Below are positions 34,085 to 47,535 of a stretch of 64,000 bases of DNA, one piece after another. The position numbers and the translations under genes were made by a program. Below the pieces are notes generated by a model. It saw only the letters and a program-made list of their open reading frames with translations. It was not told where the DNA came from and searched no databases. Each line of letters starts with the position of its first letter. Within the stretch, counting starts at the first letter, position 1. Origin of the DNA: Onthophagus taurus (lineage: Eukaryota; Arthropoda; Insecta; Coleoptera; Scarabaeidae); the NCBI RefSeq assembly GCF_036711975.1, contig NC_091973.1, positions 2,604,001 through 2,668,000 of the forward strand, read 5' to 3'.

Positions 34085-37000
34085 ATGGTCTACCTCGAGT
34101 AATAAAAAAAGAGTTCGGAAAAAAATTAAAAACAAAAATTAAAAAAAAAAAAAGAACAATGATCAGTTTCGTTTTTTATATATATAATCTAGTGGGTTGT
34201 ATTGAATCCATTGGATGTATTTATAAAAAAAAAAAATTTATTTATTGCTTGAGCACTATTCCCGTACGCTTTTAATGGGCAGAAAACGTAATGTGGAATG
34301 ATGTTGACGAATTGATTTTGATGTACTATACCGACTCGTCATGAACACTAAGGAATAAGAAAAAAAATCTAATCTATTATATTTATCTTGAATATAAAGC
34401 TTATATTGATATCTTAGAGGAAGTTTAATTCGTCGTTGCGTTATTTTTCGATGTAAGAACGAAAGAGAGTCCGGGTATAAAAAGAATATATAGTCGCAGT
34501 TTTCTGAGATACCAATAGTGAATCTTTTTGTTTGGGATAATAGAGAGGGCGCAACGGGAATCCAATTAAATTATGAATCAACTAATACAAACAACGTGTG
34601 CATGATGAGTTCCCGAATAACGTTGAGTTTTACCCGGCCAAAAAAAAAAAATTGAAAAGAAAAATTCTTTTAAAAAGTAATTTTACGAATCGAAGACGTG
34701 AAATTATAATTGTAATGTTATTTATTACTTGTAACTGTATAAACTATGTGGATGAATTGTTAATAAGCTGTATTCATACGTATCATGTTTCAGTATTTTT
34801 CGAATATCGACGTATGCTAGTCGATAATCCATCACTAAATAGTTACGCTTGTCATTTTCAATTATCCCGTTCTTCCCCTTTTTTAATGTTATTCGACCGT
34901 ATTTGTATTTTTATTTTTTGTTTTCATTTTCGTAATCAATTAAAAAAAAAAACAATCAAGTTTTATTTAAGAAAAATTAAGTTTTGTTTTTTAAAAAATA
35001 TTACCAAGTGTGTTCTTTGTTTCTATTTGTTTTAATTTGTTTTGTTACTGCGTAGCGGTGCGAGCGTGAACACGTACGAACGAGTTTTAGGTAGAAAACA
35101 CATTTTTCTTCCAATTTTAGTGTATAAATATTTATGCAAACATTGGAGGGAGCAGTTATCACATTTCTGTGTAGACGTACATGTACATTTCTTTGCAGTA
35201 TGCATGTACCACAGTGAATTTGAATTCAATAAATTATATCACCTGTATATTGTTTTCCTTTTTTTTTTTTTCAACCTTTTTGAATTTAGGAGATAATCGA
35301 TGCTGGAAGAATCTCTCTGTCTCTCTCCAATGATACAGCGCTACAATGGCGACGACTTCGTCTTTGAAGACGTTGACCGCTATCACAAAGCCTTTCAAAC
35401 GTTTAGGGCAAATCAATATCAGTCGCACAATATGTTCTTCATTATCTCAAGCGAGTTTTGTCTGACTTTATTATATAGATTTCTAACCATGACTCGCTGT
35501 TGTTCTCTCCATATTTTGGAAAATAATGAATACAGCTCTGGAGATCTTGTTTTTTGTTTGTGATAGAATTCTTAGATCTCGACTCTCTTCTTCCTAGTCT
35601 TGTGTGGTAAATAAGGTTTGAAAAAATACGAATAAAATAAAACAAAAATAAAAGAATTAATTTCATCGCAGGATAAAATTGAATAAAATTAATATGTTTA
35701 ACCATTTTTATGTAATTTTTATTTAAAAAAACTTCATTTGAGACATACAATTTTTATATAAAAAAATTAGCTTATATAATATTGCGAATATTATCAACAT
35801 TGAGTTGCTCTAAAGTATATGATGGAATGGTGACGCAGTTGACATTGGTTGTTAGAGTATCTGCTATTCCGGAAATTAATGTTTTTACATAGGCTTCCCT
35901 TTGGGCTGTTTGCATTACATAAACCATCTACAACTTAAAATAAATTTTTTTTTTAATAAATTTTCACAACTTGAAACAAAGTAAATGAGACAAAACAATT
36001 CTTAGAATGGTTCGAGTAATATGATATATCTTGTTAAATATATAATCTTTAAAAAAAAATTAATAAAATTTAAACCGTATCAACCAATAAAAAAATAATT
36101 CGTATTCGAATCGAAAAGAAAAATTAATAAAATAACAATTATTTTTAAAGAAAATAAAAATGTACATCGTCTTTCCTAATATTTACGTAAAAACTTAATT
36201 TACGTAATAAGAGATACGCTAAGAGTATGTATGGAAAGAAAAAATGTAGCTTAAACGTAACAGAGAGCTATTACTAGTAGCTAAAAAAATCTAGTCTAAT
36301 TCGAAATATAAGAACTTATTGGCTAATGCATACTCAAAAATATACAGATATAATTCTTAAATCAGTACCGTAAAAAAATGCTATTAAGAGAAAAAAATAA
36401 AAATAAATGAGGACTACTAAAATGGAGAAACGAAACTAAGTCGTGTACCTTCTAATTGTAAATCATTTCTTTTGTTTCACATATTTATGTTTTCGATTTA
36501 ATTTGAACGGCGTAAAGCATGTCAGGTACGGTTTGAAAAAGTAAATCTTCGCTTTTTTTTGTTATTCGGAGGCGATCGTGTGCTAAGTCAGAGACGACAG
36601 ATGACAAGTGTCTGAGGGCTACATTAACAAAAAAAAAATAAAAATACACCGAATAGTCTATATGGCATCGCTCGCGGACGCTATGGCTTGTGTTTTATGT
36701 ACACAATAACGCGTAAAAAATATAAAATAAAATATCATTCTGAAGCTATATACAGTACGAGTATAAAGGGATTCCGCACGTGGAAGTGTTACGAAAACTG
36801 TGCACCCATGAGATCATACACATGTCACCACCAACCACTTTTCTTCGCCGCGACGCGTGCGGAACGTCGCGACATAAAATAATAATAATAAAACAAGGGG
36901 CTAACAATAACTTACACTCGGAAATTATCCATCTCAACAATCTTTCATATAAACAATAATAATAAAAATTCTAATTAACATTTTTCTTTTGTCTTAAACG

Positions 37001-37091
37001 TTAGAATCCTTTCATAATATAAAAAAAAAACAATCACAACAAAGAAGTACTTGAGGACCGGGAAAAAACTTAAACTTTAAAGTTGAGCACG
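34085..37091. other. Convergent 3' flanks of staufen (+) and grainyhead (-)
   Basis: No coding exon is recognisable. The staufen side is AT-rich with long A and T tracts and AATAAA signals (for example near 35228). The grainyhead side, right of about 35750, has several minus-strand polyadenylation-like signals. Small open frames here have no domain and no repeat-free codon signature. The exact transcript ends cannot be set from sequence. Confidence 0.4.
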
Positions 37092-40000
37092 TCAGTGGTC
37101 GGATAATTCTACGAATGTTATGTCAAAGAGATCTTCATCTACCGTCTTTAGCTCGAGCAAGAACAGGTCTTCATTACAATAATAGGCCACCATGTCATCG
37201 TCCATCTTGGCCAAAATGCTGCAACACAATATTAAATTAATTTAATACTCAACAGCTATAGTTTTGATTCATTAATTAAGAGAAATCTTTACATTTCGTT
37301 TATCATAAGATTGAAACATGCAAGGTGATCTCTTAATTAATAATATTTAGTTCAAAAAGTGACTTTCTACCTTGCTTGAAACCTTCTTTAGATTAGTAAA
37401 GCGTTAAAATATAAGGGGAATAATAACGTTCACCGCTGACACGGGGTACGCATGGGGTTAGACTACCACTACTAACTCCAAGGATGGCTATTAGAACTTA
37501 CCCCTTTTTGTTTTTTCGAAACAAGTTATTTATACTCGAAGCAGAAATTTTGTACTTATTCTCAATCTGCAAAATAAGGAAAAAACAGAATTAAATCTTT
37601 CGCTCGCCGGCTTCTGTCTTTCTATATTTAGCGTAGATTTAGAAGAAGTACTGAGCTTTTTTTTTATTGAGCGCGGACAATAGTGGTAGTGATTTAGTCG
37701 GTCTTAGTGTTTTTATTTAATTATTAAATTTTAAGTGTTAATCGTCATGCGACGCGCGGTTAATGTTACACCGGCCGCTCTCTCTTTGCGCTCCGGACGG
37801 AACATAAAAGCCCAGTACGTCCAGGTCCATGCACTCAAGCGGAAGCCAAGCTAGCTTACGACCATCCCTCCCATCCATTTCCACACACTTTACATATCTT
37901 CCAATATATCTTTATAAATTCAAATCGTTCTTAATAATCTATATTTATTAATACTATTATCTAGTCAGTTTCTTTTAATTTATAAAGATATTTTTTAGGA
38001 AGATCAAAATTGTGTAGCATCAAAATTTCTTTCTTACCGCATTTAAAAGACCAGCTGTAGTAGGTGGGACAACATGAAGAGGAGTATAAACCTCTTCCGA
38101 TTCCTGTCGCACATAAAGCATGACCCGTTCGTTTAATGGTGGTGGTCCAGCACTGCCCATTCCCCCCAAATTTGATCCGATCAACTTCGCCCTCTTGAGT
38201 GGGGGCGAAAACATCCCTCCGGCATCGACGCCTAAACTACTTTCGAGAATATTGTCCTTTTTGTCGGCGTCCGGCGGAAAATGATTGTGGAACTTGAGCG
38301 TGGGTGTGGTAGGAGTTTTGGCGGCGGCGTGAAGCAGAAATGGGGACCCAGCTTTCACGTGTTCCACAGGTCCGTTCAGTGATGTGTCAGTGTCGTGGCC
38401 ATAGAAACTCTGGAGCTCCATCGATGTCAGCTGCGGAAACACCAAAGACTACACTCGATCAAGTTGTTCTGATGGGGTCATTTTAAAGATGATTTACCAA
38501 CCTTTTCGATGTCTTCGGCGGGCGAAAATAAAACCGGCGGTTTTATGAGGTCGATCATAGAATAAAATTCGGAACGTTCACACATCGGGTGGTAAAGCTC
38601 ATCTAACTTCTTTCTTCCGGTTGCCGTCATTTTTCTTTTGGCTGCTCGTCTTTCTTCATCGCGCGTTTTTCTTTCAGCACCCTAAAATAACGCGAATTAA
38701 TAAATATATTAATAAAACGAAAAAAAAAAAATAGAAATTACCTTATCACAAAATACTTTTATTTGGCAGTATCCTCTATGGAAAATATTTGTATCTCTTG
38801 GATCCTCATAAGTATCTATTTGCAAATGTAAAGGAAGCCCCTTTACACCCTTCTGACTACTGAAATCAGTGCTAAGACATTGAACAGCTATATTTATTTT
38901 TGCTGCGCTTTCCATTGGATTCCAATAAACAGCAATAGCATTATGAGCTACTTCTTCGATGCATCCCACTAATCCAACACTATTTTTTGTATCTACACAA
39001 AATTAAAAAAAAATAATTTCTGAAATCTATAATTTTTTTTTTGTAAACCACTCACCATCATTATTTAAAACAATGAATAGCATGTAATATGTAGGTTAAA
39101 GTAATTTAAATTAAATACGAAATAATTTTTTTGTTGCTTACCGGCGTCTAAGATGCGTTGTTTAACCGAATGTTGACGACCGTGCCAAAATTGCCACGCT
39201 TTGATCTCATCTTCAGGACTCTTTTCTTCCCTGAACATGAGCATGACTATACTCTAAAATGATTAATAAAAAAAATAAAAAGAAAACGTTAATCTTGAGT
39301 TTTGGCATATCAAAGGGAGTAATCTTCTTCGGTATCTGGGTCATTGAAAAGTATACAGTCGTTATCATGCAGGAAAACCGGTTTAACTGGATTTTTGGTA
39401 CCACTAGGGGTGAAGAAGAGTACCCCCTATGTCTCCCAAAGAAACAACCCCGTGGGAAGAAAATTTCTTTGATTATTTTTTTGCAATTTACCTTGACTGT
39501 TTGTGATTTAAGTTGTTTATTAGGATCATCAATAAATTCTAATGTGATCCCATAAAACTGTCCTTTATTGATGTAAGTTATACGGTCGTCCTCTCGCCTT
39601 TGAGATGTAGATATCGGTGTTTCCAAGAAGTATTTAAATCCTACGTTGGAAATTCTGAAAAGAAAAGAAGGATTGCTAAACCTTCATAATGTTATTTCAT
39701 AAAACGTATTTGATGTTTTTGAAAATGAGTTAAAAAAGAGTTCAGAATTAAGTTTGACTACAACCAAATAAGAAACTTTTAAAGTAGTCGCCACTTAAAA
39801 CTGTAATTTTAACGTTATGTAATGTTTAAGAAAACGTAACTGGGTTTATGTAAAGTTTTTTGAAAAACTGGTGAATAATAATGGGTACGAGTGCGTTATA
39901 TGGCTTCCGCGGAAGAGGCCGTGTGACAAGTGTTGTTCGAGACCTCTGACCGTCGTGACAATTCCGGGCCATAGCGCGACCGGTCGAGGTAATTCCGGGA

Positions 40001-43000
40001 ACAAACCGGATTCACTCACATTTTCGGAATCTGGATCTTGTCGGCGTCGTTCTGTCTGCCGAAATCGTGCCACGGCCTACTCCGGTTGCTGGTTTGGGAG
40101 CCCGGCGATTGCGATGTGGCGTTTCCCCTCTGGCTGATGGTCAAGGGATCCAAAAGTCCGGGGTTGGTCTGGCAAAGTTCCGTATAATCGAAAGACTAAT
40201 TAAAAGAAACAAAAATAATTTGTTGTTATCTGAAAATTGAAATAAAATCACCTGTTGCATCGTGGTTTGGTCTCTAGGGGTTATGGCATCGGCACCAATT
40301 CCACTATCCGGACTTGGTAGATCCACGGTGAGCCCGGCCGCGGTAGCCGCGGCGATAACTCCCTTCGTGTGGTAAGGTTGTCGAACATAACGCTCGACAA
40401 ACCCTGACGTGGAGGTGGTTCCTCCGACGCCAGCGGTTGTTTCGTCTCCATATGTCAATTGGCTTTGACGTAGTTGTCCCGTGTAAGCAGGTTCCGGAGT
40501 ACCAGCTCCGGAAGTAACGGTGTTAAAATATTCTCGATATCCGTAAGGTTCAGAAACTGAAAACGTCACGGAACTCCCCGATCTAACCGATGACGTGGTG
40601 GAATAGCTAGCTCCCAAACCACTTTGAGCACTGTATTGGGTGACGTGATCGCCGTAAGGGATCGGAGATGGGGTTCCGCTTCCGCTGTGGGGATTGCTCA
40701 TAGACGTAAAAATTTGCGCCCCGTACATCGCGGGTTTTAGTCCGTCCGAAGAGACGAACTCTATGGGTCCAGCTCCGGGTCCGGCACCGGATCCTTCGGC
40801 TAAGAGACTGCTGTGGGTTGAGGTTGGCGTCCCATTGACCGACCTGGAGCCGTGTTGGGGAGACTTTAATCCGTGGTGGTTTTCATCTTTGATGGAGTTG
40901 ACGTCGACTACGAGATCGCCGGGTTGTCCCGACAATAACACGACCTTGTGACGGGGCTGTTTACTGACGACGATGGAGCCGTCCAGCCCCGGCGACGAGG
41001 TGTCGAGCTTGCGGTGGTGGCTAAGATCCTCTGGTTCACGTTTAACTATTTGCAAGTTCTGGTTAGCTGAGCTCGGCGCGTACCCGACGTGTTGGTTGAT
41101 GAATAAACCCTGGATATCTTGCGGGCTGAGTTGCCCGGTTAAAGGCGGGGCCAAATCTAAACCCGCCCCGCTTACCAATCCATTGGTCGCCTTCAGCTGC
41201 GACGTCAGGATACTGCCTGCCTGCGAGCTCGTCCTGTAATAAATACGTTGCGTCACAACACGTGGAGGGGACCGCAGGAACCGTTCTTACTATCGTTAGG
41301 TGCGGATTTTCTCTTCGGTCTAATCGATAGGCTACTACTATTTGCTACTCGTTACGTTTGAGTAACCTCTAAATCCACAACGCACACGTCTTGTATCTTT
41401 TTAAATTATTTTAACACCCAACAATAAACATTCAAATTAGTTTTTTTTAGTATGATTTTTCCATAAAAATTCATAAAACGTAATTCATTCATACGTAAAG
41501 ATAAAACATAAATACGACGACTTTGAAAAAGATGGAGATACTTAATTTGAATTAAGAAATATTATGAGAAAAGATGACCTTGGAAAAAGATATTTCAAAC
41601 ACAAAAGAATTTATACTTGAAAAGAACCATAGATAAGACCCAATAAGTTAAAACGTAGAAAATAATAAAAAAGAATCTGCCCTTGAACAACAAAAAAGGA
41701 ATTTCAAGAGAAGAGATAAGGTAAGATAAAAAAAGAAAGTTTTTTTTGTTTTGTTAAAAATGATTAAGTAAATGATGGGGTAAAAACGTTGCGATTTTTC
41801 TTTCGGTCTAAGATCCATCGATTACTGACAATTTTTTGTGGCAAAGCAAATATTTGCTCTCGCACAAGGATGACTATAAGATTCATATATGCAAAACGTT
41901 GTCATCACTCACCGTATTGTGAGGACGGGGTGAACCCTTTCGCACCGGAGGCAATTTGACGGCATTGTGCCCTTCGGTGTCGGTATTGAGTCCCGAGGTG
42001 CATCACTGTCTTTGCTATAAAAGAACGGAGCACCCCTCGCTCAGCCGGAAGTGATATACGACACTTCAAAATTTTATTGATGCCCTTTTTTCTGCACAAT
42101 ATCTCTCGGTGAATTTTAATGGCGTTTCGTGCATATTTTAGCAGACCGTTAGAGGAGCCCGAGGACCTCGCCGTTACCGGGAAATTTTTTAAAACGACGC
42201 CATAAAAGAGTTGTTTGTACGACGAAATGACCGCCGGTTCATGTTTGAGGTTATACGCTCGGATAACGAGCGCCCATTTTCACGCAAAAACTAGTCCCGT
42301 CGTGTAACAAGTGTTATTGCAGTTCATGCTCTTACGGTCCTCTCCTATACAGCCCTCTGAGAATTGTTTTTATTTAAAAAAATTTTTTATTCAACCACAA
42401 CATGTATTCTCACACCGAAAAATTAAGTAAACTGGATCGATTAATGAATTCAATTCAATTTCAACAGGAGGTTCAATTCCGGAGATTAGTAAATCTTTCT
42501 ACCTACCGGGGTATTGCATTCATGTTTTGACGTAGTACGGAAAGGTGAAAAAAGGGCGACCTACGTATAACGTATACCTTATCAGCAATGATCGAAATTA
42601 TTCAAGAGGTAGAATAAAAATAATCCTTGTTTATTTAAAGACCCTTCCGTACCGGTTCGTCTCCAACCCGGGGCTAAAAGATCTACATAAATTGCTACCG
42701 CGCGGCGTTATTCACAATGCCCTAACATGTGTAACTCTAATCCCACTTATTAAAATTCCGCTGATCTGCGCTTTCTTTGCTCGATCTCGTAACGCGATAC
42801 TAGAGGGGGAAACTCAATTTGCTCGAGCTCAGAGAAATCATTATTTCCGAATTGCGCCTTAATAGAATGCACAATTAGCAGTGGACTATAGACAGTTAGT
42901 TACCATAAACGCCGCACGCGGCTCTCGAGGTGTCCTCAAGGTGACCGCGCCACGTTCAACTCACAGACAACACCAACCTCTACTCAAACAAATATGCATA

Positions 43001-43400
43001 TACACTACAAATCTATCTTAAACACTAAAAAACTTAAAATCTATTAAAGGGCCAAATGATCAAATCACGTAAAACGATACTAAACACCTGAGGTAACGCA
43101 TACAAAACGGATAATACTTACGGCCAAATATCCGCCAATTTATCCTTAGCGTCGGCCGTTAACGGCGGCAATTTGTAGTATTCGTAGATAAGGCCCATCG
43201 TAGTGGCCTGATCCTCGGCGCCACCCCCAATGTTTAGCATAGCCGTCGTGGCAGCAGTCAACGGGTGCTCGTAGTATGCTCTCCAAGTTTGGTGTTCCTC
43301 GGAAGGAGACTGGCCTCCTTCAGGAATCTCGGCCATAACCCGGTGACCAGCCACCGAGAATCCCGCCTCCTCCTCCGACTCTAAACTATTACTTCGCTTT
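37092..43400 (-). CDS. grh: Grainyhead transcription factor (5' end missing)
   Basis: Grainyhead is a CP2-family transcription factor controlling epithelial and neuroblast genes. Exons: 43122-43400, 41913-42014, 40252-41233, 40020-40195, 39492-39654, 39142-39253, 38742-38992, 38502-38681, 38038-38430, 37502-37566 and 37092-37218. The in-window part encodes about 942 aa plus stop. The N-terminal conserved block has [17 protein letters not shown] and [10 protein letters not shown]. The CP2 DNA-binding domain spans [55 protein letters not shown] and [20 protein letters not shown]. The C-terminal dimerisation region has [20 protein letters not shown] and [20 protein letters not shown]. The exon at 43400 begins mid-codon, so at least one 5' exon lies further right. 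The donor after EDIEK must be the weak GTTGGT (38500-38501) to keep frame; the stronger GTAAAT 4 nt later would shift it. Exon 41913-42014 is exactly 102 nt and skippable in frame. Confidence 0.95.
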
Positions 43401-45885
43401 CTGCAAAATAAAATAGAATACCCGCATGAAGTCACATAAACATCATGCGGAACAACAAAACACTAAATTTACACTTCGCAAAGTGAGATGTTATCTTTTT
43501 GGTTAATAAAAATAATTTGGTTCATCACCTGCTTGAAGTGATTTTTACAATTTGAATAAAAATTTAAATAAACGATGTGGTTTGAAATCAAAAGATATAA
43601 ATTTAGTAAAATGTTTTGTGAAAACTAAGATATCTAAAGTATTTCTAACAAGTTTGAAAAACGAGTGGCGCGACACATCTGCGGTCCTTGTTGAGAGCAG
43701 TATATACAGAGAGCTGGGAGTGGTCGGATATGGGTTTTCGATCGAGTTGAATGAAATGGTTCGACTTTCGCGTATATATCAGCCCGAGCAGACATTGTCC
43801 TTTTTTTTACGAACTCGCCCGAGTCGCATGGCGTCTGGTCTCGCAGCGCGACGAAATCTTTTTCACCGACTTCGCCTTGCGCGGAGCCTTTACATAACCT
43901 TACACACGGGCGCAATTAACCTCACGGATTATATCTTGGTTTTTCGGACCGATCTAGTTTTTAAATGTCAGCTTAACTCTAATGTTAAATTTGATATTTA
44001 CGTATGCGCTTAACCTTTAGAGAAAAAAACAAGCGAAAACCATTGTGACACCGGACCGAAATTAATCGTTGCACAAGTGGAATTAATATCAACAAAAAAA
44101 AATTACTACTGCTGCTGTAATTAGAAATAGTGTGGCCTCGCCCAAATTAACCTTTAAAATTTTACAAATCCGGGCTACAAGGGTCACATTGATTTGATAT
44201 GTTAATAAATTCTGATGTAATGATTTCTTAAGAAAAAAAAATAAGTATAAAGAGGGTTAAGATTTACTAGTTAAAACTTTTAAAGTGTATTTTCGCGTTC
44301 AGCATTAGCGACTTTGCGCGACTATAAAACGCCCAGTCTTGTATTAACACTTTGGGACGACCGTCCGTTTTATGGTTCCGATTTTACAGTCGGCTCATTT
44401 ACCAAACTTATTTATTAAACGTGGAGTTTATCGCGGGACGTTCGTCGGTTATAAATGCGAGACCCTCTCTCTTGGAAAATCCCACGAATCCAAACTGACC
44501 GGTGTGTACCTTCGGTTACAAAAAAATCTACGGGAGGGTAAGGACAGAGGTCAACTTAACCGGTTCTAACCCTTACTGTCCATCAGGGAAAGATTCCAGT
44601 AGATATACACGAGGGGGGTGATAGTTGAAAGACGGATTTAAGTTCCAAAGGACGCGATAGCGTGGTTAGAATAAACACAATTTGCGCAGATGCTCGCAAG
44701 GTTATTTAAAGAAGCACTATGCAATAAATCATCTGGCAAATAAACAGTCAGTCGTCGCGCAAAAAAAATTCAACGTCCAAGTTAACACTCGGAAGAATTC
44801 GAATTTTATGCAAATGCAAAGTTGTTCGTTGGTTTTTGCGATATCCCCCGTTTGACGCTTTGATCGGTGCCAACATTTATCGGGCCTTATAATTATATCG
44901 CGCGATTATATCTCTTTTTTTCGTTCCCGATCAAACTGTAATTATAGAAAGGCTTTAATGGGCGATTTTGCTTTTATTATGTCTGCATCTTAATCGATTA
45001 AGTCGATTACATCGCGTCGAGGAACCAGAATTTTACACTCCAACTCGATCCCGCAAGAACTTTTTCAACGGCGATTATAACCGCGATTGTTACACTCGTC
45101 CGCTTGATTAAAAATGACGAAATTCTCGAGAATAACACACGAGAAAAGAGGGGAATCGATAATTGATCGGCGCAATTAAAATTGATTGCCCAAAGACTTT
45201 GCACCGAAATAAAATCTTTTAAATGACCTGCGTAAGGTTAATTATTATTTATTTCAGAAGGTCGGGAGGAAACAAAAAATATGATGTTGTAGTTTTATAG
45301 AATTAAATCATCTTCTATATTTCAATACGATAAAAAGATATAAAAAGATGAATATAAAGTTGGGTTGGGCGTTATGAATCGTCAAGGGTGGTCTACGGAC
45401 GTGTTAACCCTTGGATACAAACCGCCAAAAGTTCGTACAAGAAGGGAACGAAGCGCACATATAGCTCCGGGAGATGAGATGCCATCACAATAACAATTGT
45501 TGCTCGCACAAAGGGTCGCTTTTTTAAGAGTAGGCAAGTCGCTCGCGTCTTCTTTGTGCTTACGCGAGCAGGTAACTAGATGCCGTCTGCACGGACGCTT
45601 GCTCACATCAACACTCCTCAATATCAATCAGGTCTGCACCTATCCAATACCGTATGACTTCATTTCGTACAAGATTGACAACCATCCAAATCGACATTCG
45701 TGCCAAACGAACTTTGAACCATTCATCTTCCTTTTACAATTTCTATACCATTTTTTATATCTTATTATTTAGTTTACGCGTCAAATACCATAATACATAT
45801 TTTTTTTTATTCATATTGACATCTTTTACTAATCAAGTTTGATTGAAATACAAAATAAAATATATATTAATTAATATTATTACCA
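43401..45885. other. Noncoding DNA upstream of or in the first intron of grainyhead
   Basis: No exon found. GC-richer stretches (43640-43930, 44280-44580, 44990-45200, 45380-45620) alternate with AT-rich DNA. On the plus strand CTATAAAACG near 44320 resembles a TATA box but no coding exon follows. Its position suggests cis-regulatory sequence for grh. Confidence 0.3.
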
Positions 45886-45889
45886 GCAA

Positions 45890-47535
45890 AACCATTAAGA
45901 CGGCTAAACCCGAATGTTTCTGGTTCTAGATCTAGTGTTAGTTCTATTTTAATTGTATACAAATAGACAAAAATCTAGTGCTGAACAATAACTAGACCTA
46001 ACACTAGTACTGGAACTAACACTATACCTTAAGAGCCACACTACAAGTCTAGTGTTAGTTCTAGTATTGCACTAGCACTATTACCAGAACTAACACAAGA
46101 CCTAGAACTAGAATCATTCGGGTTTAGCCGTCTTGAGAGACGTGCGGCTAAACCCGAATGATTCTAGTTCTAGGTCTTGTGTTAGTTCTAGTGCAAAATT
46201 GGAACTACCACTAGACCTAGAACTAGAATCATTCGGGTTTAGCCGTCTTGAGAGACGTGCGGCTAAACCCGAATGATTCTAGTTCTAGGTCTAGTGTTAG
46301 TTCTAGTTTTACACTAGCACTATTACTAGAACGAACACAAGACCTAGAACACTAGACTTAGAACTAGAATCATTCGGATTTAGCCGCAAGTCTCTCAAGA
46401 CGGCTAAACCCGAATGATTCTAGTTCTAGGTCTAGAGTTAGTTCCACTTTTAGTTCAATAAAAATATTCAAAACTCTAACGTGCAATAACAATTAAAACT
46501 AGAACTAGCACTAGAACTAACACCTAGAACTAGAATCATTCGGGTTTAGCCGTCTTGAGAGACTTGCGGCTAAACCCGAATGCTTCTAGTTCTAAGTCTA
46601 GTGTTAGTTCTAGTTTTAATTGTCATTCAGCGTTAGATTGTGGTATATTTTGATTGAACGAAAAGTAGAACTAACACTAGATTTAGAACCAGAAACATTC
46701 GGGTTTAGCCGCACGTCTCTCAAGACGGCTAAACCCGAATGATTCTAGTTCTAGGTCTTGTGTTCGTTCTAGTAATAGTGCTAGTGTAAAACTAGAACTA
46801 ACACTAGACCTAGATCTAGAATCATTCGGGTTTAGCCGCACGTCTCTCAAGACGGCTAAACCCGAATGATTCTAGTTCTAGGTCTAGTGTTAGTTCCACT
46901 TTTAGTTCAATAAAAATATTCAAAACTCTAACGTTGAATAACAATTAAAACTAGAACTAGCACTAGAACTAACACCTAGAACTAGAATCATTCGGGTTTA
47001 GCCGTCTTGAGAGACTTGCGGCTAAACCCGAATGCTTCTAGTTCTAAGTCTAGTGTTAGTTCTAGTTTTAATTGTCATTCAGCGTTAGATTGTGGTATAT
47101 TTTGATTGAACGAAAAGTAGAACTAACACTAGATTTAGAACCAGAAACATTCGGGTTTAGCCGCACGTCTCTCAAGACGGCTAAATCCGAATGATTCTAG
47201 TTCTAGGTCTTGTGTTCGTTCTAGTAATAGTGCTAGTGTAAAACTAGAACTAACACTAGACCTAGAACTAGAATCATTCGGGTTTAGCCGCACGTCTCTC
47301 AAGACGGCTAAACCCGAATGATTCTAGTTCTAGGTCTAGTGTTAGTTCCACTTTTAGTTCAATAAAAATATTCCAAACTCTAACGTTGAATAACAATTAA
47401 AACTAGAACTAGCACTAGAACTAACACCAGACCTAGAACTAGAATCATTCGGGTTTAGCCGTCTTAAGAGACGTGCGGCTAAACCCGAATGATTCTAGTT
47501 CTAGGTCTAGTGCTAGTTCTACTTTTCGTTCAATA
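45890..47535. repeat. CTAG-rich inverted-repeat satellite, about 450-bp higher-order unit
   Basis: About ten hairpin cores, each CGGGTTTAGCCG, a 14-bp TCTTGAGAGACGTG-type loop, then CGGCTAAACCCG. Outward on both sides run long tracts built from CTAG, GTTCTAG and GTGTTAG. A marker, TTTTAGTTCAATAAAAATAT, recurs near 46448, 46902 and 47350, giving a period of about 450 bp. Neighbouring tracts are complementary, so the array could fold into long hairpins. It is unrelated in sequence to the palindromic module family. Confidence 0.9.

Noticed and set aside
34598-35035. 145-codon open frame after staufen
   Set aside because: Lysine/phenylalanine-rich translation of AT-rich 3' UTR-like DNA, with no domain.
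35341-35372. GACGACTTCGTCTTTGAAGACG resemblance (in part) to the satellite module
   Set aside because: Only the TTTGAAGACGT portion is similar and the arms are missing; too short to call a member.
35300-35563. 87-codon open frame between staufen and grainyhead
   Set aside because: No family resemblance and it lies in 3' flanking DNA; could be chance.
40694-41239. Plus-strand open frames opposite the large grainyhead exon
   Set aside because: Shadows of the grainyhead coding sequence on the minus strand.
43552-44013. 153-codon open frame upstream of the last visible grainyhead exon
   Set aside because: Opposite strand overlap is equally open, composition is mixed, and no domain or splice sites fit.
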